Shown here in pieces: positions 1 through 4,777 of a stretch of 7,277 nt of DNA. The first letter of the stretch is position 1. Each line of letters begins with the position of its first letter. Source of the DNA: Candidatus Zymogenus sp. (GTDB lineage Bacteria > Desulfobacterota > Zymogenia > Zymogenales > Zymogenaceae); assembly GCA_030613285.1 (NCBI GenBank), contig JAUWME010000110.1:1-7277 (forward strand). Reading direction: 5' to 3'. The position numbers and the translations under genes were made by a program. Below the pieces are notes generated by a model. That model saw nothing but the letters and a program-made list of their open reading frames with translations, was not told the origin of the DNA and did no database searches.

Positions 1-50
1 TTTTTAATGAGATGACACTGTTAAACTTGAAGCATCTCAATAGTGCAACG

Positions 51-105
51 CGATTGCCGCGTCGTTTACCCACTCTTCGAGTGTGCAAACTCCTCGCAAT
101 GACAG
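51..105 (+). repeat. Dispersed palindromic repeat, copy 1
   Basis: The element runs from CGATTGCCGCGTC to CTCGCAATGACAG. Outer arms ATTGC (53-57) and GCAAT (96-100) can pair. An inner imperfect stem, 64-75 with 79-90, pairs 10 of 12 positions around a TTC loop. The same outer arms with different inner stems recur near 1471-1526, 1562-1601, 3641-3693 and 3876-3911. Nothing protein-like is seen here. It is probably a non-autonomous REP/MITE-like intergenic element; its function is unknown. Confidence 0.75.
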
Positions 106-144
106 CTCTTTTGTGTTTTTGTAGCAAACCCAACTCCCTTATTC

Positions 145-263
145 CTGTCATTCTCCGCCTGACGAAGGCTGGTGTGGCGGTATTCTTAATAGCGCTATCC
201 CTGCGGGACAAGCCCCTGTGGAGCAATCTCTTTTACCACAAAAGCCAAAAAGCATATTGAGAT
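145..263 (+). repeat. Degenerate compound palindromic repeat with 41-bp module
   Basis: This starts with TGTCATTCTCCGCC, which resembles the TGTCATTGCGA arm of the repeats at 1562 and 3875 but is eroded. It then continues through unrelated sequence containing the small hairpin TCCC-TGC-GGGA. It ends in a 41-bp module (223-263) matching 3907-3947 at 40 of 41 positions. The copy at 3875-3949 has the module directly joined to the palindrome, so this copy looks like the same compound unit interrupted by extra sequence. It lies just downstream of the epimerase stop. Confidence 0.65.
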
Positions 264-296
264 GGCCACTAAAAAGAATCCCAGAAGAACAAAGGA

Positions 297-1310
297 TTAA
301 CCAATCCCCTCATCCTTATACCACACCCCCACCAGGCGCATCCCCTCGTCGAGGGCAACCTTTGGTTCAAAGCCAAGTACCGATTTTGCCTTTTCAATGG
401 ACACACCCGTCGATGATGTCAATATTCCCACACCCATGGGAGTAAGGACCGGCTTTATCCCAAACCCCCGGTTGAGCCAGTACATCCCCCGGCCCACGGA
501 CATCGCCACAAACTTCGGGAGATTTTTGGCATCGGTGGAGTAACCCGCGCAAATTGCAAGCTTCGTGAAATATTCCTTCCACGTGGTCGAGCCGTCGTTG
601 TCACAGATTGTAAATATCTCACCCGGGGCGTCATCACAAGTTGCCGCAAGCATTACCGCATCAATAACGTTCTCCACATAAACGTGCCAGCACCGTCCCC
701 GCCCCCCGTCCACATAGCCCATTTTTCCTGCCTTCATCAACCCCAGGGGCCTCATCACCCAGTTGGGCGATCCGGGCCCGTAAACCACCGAAGGCCTTAT
801 GATCACTCCGGGGAAATCGCTTTCTAAGCACCTCTTGAGCACCATCCTCTCCGCCATCCCCTTGGATATTCCGTAGTGCCCGCCGCTGTTCGAGTAGGGG
901 GCGGTCTCGTCAGTCACAGTTTTTCGTTTCATGCCAATGACGGCGTTTGAGCTCAGATATATGAATCGGTGGAGGTTTTCTGTGCCGATATCCTCACAGG
1001 CGTCAAGGAGGCACTTTGTGCCGTCCACATTAACCCTGTAAAATTCTTCCTTCGGGCCATAGTCCCCCACCTTTGCCGCCATGTGAAACACAAAGTCCGC
1101 CCCGTCAAGACCCTTCCTCAGTGCGTTGTTGTCAAAGAGGTCCCCCCCGATGATCTCGACTGTGTTCCCGAAGGAATTTTGGGCTTTATCAATGTTTTGG
1201 GCGGCGCTTCGGGAGAGGATGCGGACGGTGTGTCCTTTGGCGATAAGCATTCTTACAAGGAACCCGCCGATAAATCCCGTCCCCCCTGTTACGAATGATA
1301 TTTTGCTCAC
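297..1310 (-). CDS. NAD(P)-dependent epimerase/dehydratase (extended SDR)
   Basis: A 337-residue protein of the extended short-chain dehydrogenase/reductase family, acting on nucleotide sugars, sterol-like or other secondary alcohol substrates in the cytoplasm. Seen: an N-terminal Rossmann glycine motif TGGTGFIGG (residues 8-16, GxxGxxG), GDL.D at 56-60, the HMAAKV strand at 76-81, catalytic Ser120/121 in YLSSN, YxxxK as Tyr146-Lys150, and RPSVVYGPG typical of the family. Arg34 after the second strand, instead of an acidic residue, leans towards NADP(H); this is inference. Length is normal. The start is GTG, supported by AGGA with an 8-nt spacer (complement of 1319-1322); there is no upstream ATG with a better site. 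It is transcribed divergently from the phosphofructokinase, from a good promoter at 1358-1387. The exact substrate cannot be named; 3-beta-HSD-like and sugar-epimerase roles are both possible. Confidence 0.9.
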   Translation of the reverse strand: MSKISFVTGGTGFIGGFLVRMLIAKGHTVRILSRSAAQNIDKAQNSFGNTVEIIGGDLFDNNALRKGLDGADFVFHMAAKVGDYGPKEEFYRVNVDGTKCLLDACEDIGTENLHRFIYLSSNAVIGMKRKTVTDETAPYSNSGGHYGISKGMAERMVLKRCLESDFPGVIIRPSVVYGPGSPNWVMRPLGLMKAGKMGYVDGGRGRCWHVYVENVIDAVMLAATCDDAPGEIFTICDNDGSTTWKEYFTKLAICAGYSTDAKNLPKFVAMSVGRGMYWLNRGFGIKPVLTPMGVGILTSSTGVSIEKAKSVLGFEPKVALDEGMRLVGVWYKDEGIG

Positions 1311-1351
1311 AATATTGTTCCTGTCGTGGATTTTAAAAAAGCGTAATTTTT

Positions 1352-1412
1352 CCCTGCATTATTACCATTTTGAGGTGGTAATGTCAAATCTCACTTGGTA
1401 TTTGATGCAGGG
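1352..1412. promoter_or_regulatory. Nested inverted repeats over the epimerase promoter
   Basis: Outer arms CCCTGCAT (1352-1359) and ATGCAGGG (1405-1412) are perfect complements. Inside, ATTACCA (1361-1367) and TGGTAAT (1376-1382) form a perfect 7-bp dyad with an 8-nt centre. A further TGGTA at 1396-1400 could compete for the same TACCA. The 22-bp inner dyad sits between the -35 and -10 of the minus-strand promoter, where a repressor would block RNA polymerase. An operator role is inferred; a small palindromic repeat that carries a promoter is the alternative. Confidence 0.5.
1358..1387 (-). promoter_or_regulatory. Sigma70-like promoter of the epimerase
   Basis: On the minus strand a perfect -35 TTGACA (complement of 1382-1387) is followed, after 18 nt, by AATAAT (complement of 1358-1363), which matches five of six -10 positions. 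Transcription would begin near 1351, giving a leader of about 40 nt before the GTG at 1310 with its AGGA site. The spacing and both boxes are good. Confidence 0.7.
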
Positions 1413-1427
1413 TCGTTGAAGGGCAGA

Positions 1428-1526
1428 CCTTTTTGAAGTTGAATATTATTGGCTGAGTGGGTAGGAAGACGAGATTGCCACGTCGCTCGCTCGACCACAG
1501 GTCGAGCTCTCTCCTCGCAATGACAG
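1428..1526 (+). repeat. Dispersed palindromic repeat with 5' extension, copy 2
   Basis: The core begins GAGATTGCCACGTC and ends CTCGCAATGACAG, with outer arms ATTGC (1474-1478) and GCAAT (1517-1521). The inner stem is a perfect 8-bp pair GCTCGACC/GGTCGAGC (1489-1496, 1500-1507) around ACA. The 5' flank (CCTTTTTGAA, GTGGGTAGGAAGAC) aligns with 3594-3640, so this element and the one at 3594-3693 share a longer unit of roughly 100 bp. It lies in the divergent gap between the epimerase and the phosphofructokinase. Confidence 0.75.
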
Positions 1527-1561
1527 AAGTTGGGGAGATTTGCCACCCAAAATCCAAGAAA

Positions 1562-1601
1562 CTGTCATTGCGAACCCGCCGAAGGCGGATGTGGCAATCG
1601 G
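1562..1601 (-). repeat. Dispersed palindromic repeat, inverted copy
   Basis: It starts CTGTCATTGCGA and ends GGCAATCGG, the reverse orientation of the family. Outer arms ATTGC (1567-1571) and GCAAT (1594-1598) pair. The inner stem CCGCC-GAA-GGCGG (1576-1588) is a short perfect hairpin with the same GAA loop as the copy near 3887-3903. Confidence 0.7.
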
Positions 1602-1616
1602 GTGATAGAATAAAGG

Positions 1617-1663
1617 AATTGCTTTGTTGCCCCTAATAATAAAAATTCTCCTTACAATGACAG
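1617..1663 (+). repeat. Eroded palindromic repeat copy
   Basis: ATTGCTTTGTTGCC at the left and CTCCTTACAATGACAG at the right resemble the family ends. The inner stem is replaced by AT-rich sequence, and GCAATGACA is changed to ACAATGACA. It looks like a decayed member. Confidence 0.45.
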
Positions 1664-1713
1664 GTGTTTGGGGTATAGCAATCTGATAGCAAATATTAGA
1701 TATTGTATTGAAA

Positions 1714-1740
1714 TTGTCCTAAATTTGTGGTAACTATAAA
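1714..1740 (+). promoter_or_regulatory. Possible weak promoter of the phosphofructokinase gene
   Basis: The 1680-1793 stretch is AT-rich and carries TTGTCC (1714-1719) and TATAAA (1735-1740) with a 15-nt spacer. TTGAAA at 1708-1713 would be 21 nt from the same -10. Neither spacing is ideal, so the exact boxes are uncertain. A start near 1747 would leave a leader of about 47 nt before the ATG. Confidence 0.3.
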
Positions 1741-1793
1741 AGAAATAGATTTGTTGAAAAGTTATTTAAAAATAGTTTTATAAGGAAACAACA

Positions 1794-3008
1794 ATGGAGA
1801 AGATAACGGGAAAAGCAGTGATCGCCCAAGGGGGCGGCCCGACAGCAGTTATTAACCAGTCGCTTGTGGGGGCTGTCCTTCAGGCGAGGAGGTATCCCCA
1901 CATCACGAATTTCTACGGCGCACTGGGGGGAGTCAGGGGACTTATGGAGGAGAACTTTGTGGACTTGACCCAGGTCTCGACCCACAACCTTGAGATGGTG
2001 GCGGGTACACCCGGAGCCGGACTTTTATCCTCCAGAGATAAGCCAACGGCCACGGATTGCACGAGAATATTCGAGGTTCTGAAGAGACACGGAATCAGGT
2101 ACTTCTTTTTTATCGGGGGAAACGACAGCGCCGAGACTTGCCGCATCGTAAACGAAAATGCAGAAGCAGCGGGTTACGAGCTTCGGGTCATCCACATCCC
2201 TAAGACGATAGACAACGATCTCCTCGTCACTGACCACTGCCCCGGTTTTGGTTCTGCGGCAAAGTTTGTCGCCCAGGCATTTGCCGGCGTCAACATGGAC
2301 AACAGGAGCCTCCCCGGTGTGTACATTGGCATCGTGATGGGAAGACACGCAGGTTTTTTGACGGCGGCGTCAGTTTTTGCAAAGAGATACGATGACGATG
2401 GCCCGCACCTCATATATCTTCCCGAAAGGCCTTTTTCTACCGACGGTTTTTTGAGTGAGGTCGATGAAACCATGACCCGCTACGGGAGGTGCGTGGTGGC
2501 GGTGTCGGAGGGGATTGTCGGGGAGGATGGGAATCCCATTATTGCCTCCCTTGTGGATCAGGTGGAGCAGGATTCCCACGGCAATGTCCAGCTCTCCGGG
2601 TTGACGTCCTTGGGCGCTGCACTGGTGCAATTGACAAAGGCGGATCTTGATATCAAGCGGGTGAGGTCTGACACCTTTGGTTATCTTCAACGCTCCTTTC
2701 TGGGATGCGTCAGCAGCACCGATGCCCAAGAGGCGAGGGAGGTGGGCGAGTGGGCTCTTCAATTTGCCACGTGGAACAATGTTGATGGGTCTGTGGTGAT
2801 TGAGAGAGTGGGTGACTACGCTGTCAAGTATAGTCTTGTTGATCTTAAGGATGTAACCGGCGGCACAAAGGAGATGGCTGATGAATTCATTGAGGGGAGA
2901 AGCATGGTTACAACGGCGTTTAAGAATTATGCAAGGCCTCTTTTGGGACACCTTCCCCAAAACGAGCGAATCCACGCCCCTGAGGTGAGAAAAATTATGA
3001 AGGATTGA
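1794..3008 (+). CDS. 6-phosphofructokinase, pyrophosphate-type (PFK family B2-like)
   Basis: A 404-residue phosphofructokinase that phosphorylates fructose-6-phosphate to fructose-1,6-bisphosphate, probably reversibly with PPi. Seen: GGGPT near the N-terminus (residues 13-17), GGNDS at 108-112, PKTIDND at 136-142 with the catalytic Asp140 and Asp142, MGRHAG at 182-187, and PER at 210-212. Asp111 and Lys137 replace the two glycines (E. coli Gly104 and Gly124) that let ATP bind, which is the established mark of PPi dependence. Length near 400 fits the long PPi-type group rather than the 320-residue ATP enzyme. Asn110 stands where most PFKs have the Mg-coordinating Asp103. The ATG has AAGGA seven nt upstream. 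It is followed after 14 nt by a methyltransferase gene, suggesting cotranscription. Donor use is inferred from residues, not proven; action on sedoheptulose-7-phosphate is also possible. Confidence 0.92.
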   Translation: MEKITGKAVIAQGGGPTAVINQSLVGAVLQARRYPHITNFYGALGGVRGLMEENFVDLTQVSTHNLEMVAGTPGAGLLSSRDKPTATDCTRIFEVLKRHGIRYFFFIGGNDSAETCRIVNENAEAAGYELRVIHIPKTIDNDLLVTDHCPGFGSAAKFVAQAFAGVNMDNRSLPGVYIGIVMGRHAGFLTAASVFAKRYDDDGPHLIYLPERPFSTDGFLSEVDETMTRYGRCVVAVSEGIVGEDGNPIIASLVDQVEQDSHGNVQLSGLTSLGAALVQLTKADLDIKRVRSDTFGYLQRSFLGCVSSTDAQEAREVGEWALQFATWNNVDGSVVIERVGDYAVKYSLVDLKDVTGGTKEMADEFIEGRSMVTTAFKNYARPLLGHLPQNERIHAPEVRKIMKD

Positions 3009-3022
3009 AAGGAAACATTTAG

Positions 3023-3562
3023 ATGAAACTTCTTCGCCACATCGTTGGATTTGTTGTCGGGATTACAATCTTTGTAATCCTTATCCCCCTTGCAATTGTA
3101 TACCTTTCGGAGGTTATTGACACTGCACTCTCCCTTAGCCGTTTTGCGGATTCCACGGCGCGCCTCTTTTTTGCGGCGCCGATATTTGCCGTTGGTGTCG
3201 TCTATCTTCTCTGGTCAAATCTCTTTTTGGTTGTGAGGGGAAAGGGGGGGCCGACGGAAGGATTCGGCGTTGCCATCAGCCCAAGGACTGAAAGGCTTGT
3301 AACCACCGGCCCCTATCGAAACACAAGAAACCCCATGGTCTTTGGGGCTTTCTCGGTATATTTTGCCCTTGCCATTTTCATCGGTACAGTGGGGGGATTA
3401 ATTCTCCTCACCGTCTTTTTTGTCCTTGCATCATTTTATCTCAAGAGGGTTGAGGAGCCGAGGCTCATCAATGACTTCGGAGAAGAATACAAGGAGTACC
3501 AGAGGCGGGTTTCAATGATTGTGCCGTTATTTGTAAAGAATAGGAAAAAGATTTCGTACTGA
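3023..3562 (+). CDS. Isoprenylcysteine/phospholipid methyltransferase family membrane protein
   Basis: A 179-residue integral membrane protein of the ICMT/PEMT superfamily, enzymes that use S-adenosylmethionine to methylate isoprenylcysteines, phospholipids or other small membrane substrates. Seen: a first hydrophobic segment at about 7-29, a second at 47-71 and a third at 107-139. The family signature follows: GPYRNTRNPM at 96-105, then a C-terminal EEPRLINDFGEEYKEYQRR stretch (144-162), which forms the cofactor site with the first motif. The usual RHP is RNP here, a variant that I believe also occurs in bacterial members. AAAGGA lies nine nt before the ATG, and the gene starts 14 nt after the phosphofructokinase stop, so it is probably cotranscribed, though no functional link to PFK is evident. 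The substrate is unknown. An inverted repeat GGAAAAA/TTTTTCC (3543-3549, 3563-3569) spans the stop codon but is not followed by a T-tract. Confidence 0.85.
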   Translation: MKLLRHIVGFVVGITIFVILIPLAIVYLSEVIDTALSLSRFADSTARLFFAAPIFAVGVVYLLWSNLFLVVRGKGGPTEGFGVAISPRTERLVTTGPYRNTRNPMVFGAFSVYFALAIFIGTVGGLILLTVFFVLASFYLKRVEEPRLINDFGEEYKEYQRRVSMIVPLFVKNRKKISY

Positions 3563-3593
3563 TTTTTCCCAATGTAGGCCTTTGTAGTGCTAT

Positions 3594-3700
3594 CCTTTTT
3601 TGAAAGTGAATATTGTCGGTGGGGAGAGTAGGAAGACCCGATTGCTTCGTCATTTACCTGCCCTTTAGGGTAGGTAAATTCTTCGCAATGACATTTTTTT
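3594..3700 (+). repeat. Dispersed palindromic repeat with 5' extension, copy 3; terminator-like
   Basis: It is homologous to 1428-1526, including the flank CCTTTTTTGAAAGTGAATAT and GAGTAGGAAGAC. Outer arms ATTGC (3641-3645) and GCAAT (3685-3689) enclose a 12-bp inner stem (3652-3663 with 3668-3679, one G-T pair, TTTA loop). Seven T residues follow at 3694-3700, so the folded RNA could act as a rho-independent terminator for the phosphofructokinase/methyltransferase unit; that role is inferred. Confidence 0.7.
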
Positions 3701-3706
3701 ACTATT

Positions 3707-3797
3707 TGTCATTCCCGTGAAAAAGCCTGCCCCCTTGAAAAAGGGGGGGAATCCAGTTGATCTTAATCTGGATCCCCAATCAAGTTAGGGATGACAG
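3707..3797 (+). repeat. Second palindromic repeat family (TGTCATTCCC...GGGATGACAG)
   Basis: The ends TGTCATTCCC and GGGATGACAG are near-perfect complements about 70 bp apart. Inside are CCCCCTT-GAAA-AAGGGGG (3730-3747) and ATCCAG (3751-3756) with CTGGAT (3768-3773). Read in one frame it gives the peptide IWIPNQVRDD, a translation typical of such repeats and not of a gene. It is distinct from the ATTGC...GCAAT family and looks like a common proteobacterial-type intergenic palindrome. Confidence 0.7.
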
Positions 3798-3805
3798 AAT
3801 AATGT

Positions 3806-3833
3806 ATTACCTTGTTCTCGCAGGCAATGACAG
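3806..3833 (+). repeat. Fragment of the GCAATGACA palindromic repeat
   Basis: ATTACCTTGTTCTCGC followed by an exact GCAATGACAG looks like a shortened or eroded end of the family, lacking the inner stem. It is followed by a run of seven T residues (3834-3840). Confidence 0.4.
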
Positions 3834-3874
3834 TTTTTTTATGTCTTTTTTTCCACAAAACAGTACTCTTTCTC

Positions 3875-3949
3875 CTGTCATTGCGAGCCCGCTGAAAGAG
3901 GGCGCGGCAATCTCTTTTACCACAGAAGCCAAAAAGCATATTGAGATTG
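3875..3949 (-). repeat. Compound palindromic repeat with 41-bp module, intact copy
   Basis: CTGTCATTGCGAG opens the element. Arms ATTGC (3880-3884) and GCAAT (3907-3911) pair around an inner stem 3887-3893/3897-3903 with one mismatch and a GAA loop. Directly attached is the 41-bp module 3907-3947, shared with 223-263 at 40 of 41 positions. CAATCTC (3908-3914) and GAGATTG (3943-3949) add another 7-bp inverted pair. It sits just upstream of the transaldolase promoter. Confidence 0.7.
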
Positions 3950-3996
3950 ATTTGTTCCATGTGCCTTCCTTTTCCCATATTCTACTGAATAAACCC

Positions 3997-4025
3997 TTGA
4001 CCCACTGTTTCTATATAGATATAAT
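3997..4025 (+). promoter_or_regulatory. Near-consensus sigma70 promoter of the transaldolase gene
   Basis: TTGACC (3997-4002, five of six) and TATAAT (4020-4025, perfect) are separated by the ideal 17 nt. Transcription would start near 4032, giving a leader of about 23 nt with GGAG at 4044-4047. A perfect 10-bp palindrome TCTATATAGA (4010-4019) abuts the -10 box and could be a regulator site, but this is only suggestive. Confidence 0.8.
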
Positions 4026-4054
4026 CGATAAAAACAATTTATTGGAGATTTAAC

Positions 4055-4699
4055 ATGGAACTGTTCATAGATACAGCGGATGTAAATGAGATTAGAGAAG
4101 CCGCCGAGATGGGCGTTATCGACGGGGTAACCACAAACCCATCCTTGATTGCCAAATCGGGAAGGAAGTTTACGGACGTCCTTAAAGAGATAGTCAAGAT
4201 TACCGATGGGCCGGTCAGCGCCGAGGTAATCAGCGTTGATTCTGTGGGGATGATTAAAGAGGCGGGGGAGCTTGTCAAAATCGGTGAGAACATCGTCATA
4301 AAAATTCCCATGATTGAAGAGGGGCTCAAGGCGGTAAAGGCGCTTACCGAAAGAGAGATAAAGACCAACGTGACCCTCGTCTTCTCACCACTGCAGGCGC
4401 TTCTGGCCGCCAAGGCCGGTGCGACATACGTAAGTCCATTTGTCGGCCGCCTTGACGACATTGCCCACGACGGTCTTGAAATCGTGGATGATATCGTAAC
4501 TATCTACGACAACTACGGCTACATGACGAAAGTCCTTGTGGCATCAATCAGAAACCCGATCCACTTGCTCCAGTCAGCAAGAATGGGGGCGGATGTGGCG
4601 ACAGTCCCCATGAAGGTTATCAAGCAGCTCACCAAGCACCCCTTGACGGAGCGCGGTCTCGAAAAATTCCTTGAGGACTGGAAGAATGTGCCCCAGTAG
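4055..4699 (+). CDS. tal: Transaldolase, small TalC/FSA-type subfamily
   Basis: A 214-residue class I aldolase-fold enzyme that moves a dihydroxyacetone unit between sedoheptulose-7-phosphate or fructose-6-phosphate and aldose phosphates in the non-oxidative pentose phosphate pathway. Seen: FIDTAD at 4-9 with Asp6, TTNPS at 26-30, the Schiff-base Lys83 in [13 protein letters not shown] at 104-111, and SPFVGRLDD at 127-135. Fructose-6-phosphate aldolase of the same fold has Gln59 and Tyr131 in the active site; here these positions are Glu57 and Phe129, the transaldolase state, so true transaldolase is favoured. Length is typical of this subfamily. GGAG lies seven nt before the ATG, and the gene has its own strong promoter. 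No obvious terminator separates it from the binding-protein gene 78 bp downstream, so read-through is possible. Confidence 0.93.
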   Translation: MELFIDTADVNEIREAAEMGVIDGVTTNPSLIAKSGRKFTDVLKEIVKITDGPVSAEVISVDSVGMIKEAGELVKIGENIVIKIPMIEEGLKAVKALTEREIKTNVTLVFSPLQALLAAKAGATYVSPFVGRLDDIAHDGLEIVDDIVTIYDNYGYMTKVLVASIRNPIHLLQSARMGADVATVPMKVIKQLTKHPLTERGLEKFLEDWKNVPQ

Positions 4700-4718
4700 G
4701 GTCGCTTATTAGATAGTA

Positions 4719-4753
4719 ACTTGAACTCAACTCAAATTGTTTTAATTTCAAGT
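4719..4753. promoter_or_regulatory. Inverted repeat in the leader of the binding-protein gene
   Basis: ACTTGAA (4719-4725) and TTCAAGT (4747-4753) are perfect complements separated by 21 nt. A smaller AAATT/AATTT pair (4734-4738, 4744-4748) overlaps the right arm and excludes it. TTGAAC at 4721 could be a -35 box, but no -10 at good spacing was found. This may be an operator or leader structure of the importer; evidence is limited to symmetry. Confidence 0.3.
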
Positions 4754-4777
4754 AAGAAGTTGTTAGGGAGTACAAAA

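Noticed and set aside
12..260. 82-residue open frame in the first gap
   Set aside because: It runs through two palindromic repeat elements, has no convincing ribosome binding site and its translation resembles no protein family.
2370..2975. 201-residue open frame on the minus strand
   Set aside because: It lies fully antisense within the clearly coding phosphofructokinase gene and shows no domain-like sequence.
3757..4053. 98-residue open frame before the transaldolase
   Set aside because: The beginning IWIPNQVRDD is the usual translation of a palindromic repeat; the frame also crosses the transaldolase promoter.
3563..4054. Possible CRISPR array from repeated GCAATGACA motifs
   Set aside because: Spacing is irregular, both orientations occur, the units are imperfect palindromes and no cas gene is present.
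4055..4699. Fructose-6-phosphate aldolase instead of transaldolase
   Set aside because: The two positions that distinguish the aldolase (Gln and Tyr) are Glu57 and Phe129 here, as in transaldolases.
4721..4777. Upstream in-frame TTG start for the binding protein
   Set aside because: No ribosome binding site precedes it, and it would bury the lipoprotein signal peptide; ATG at 4778 has AGGGAG at proper spacing.
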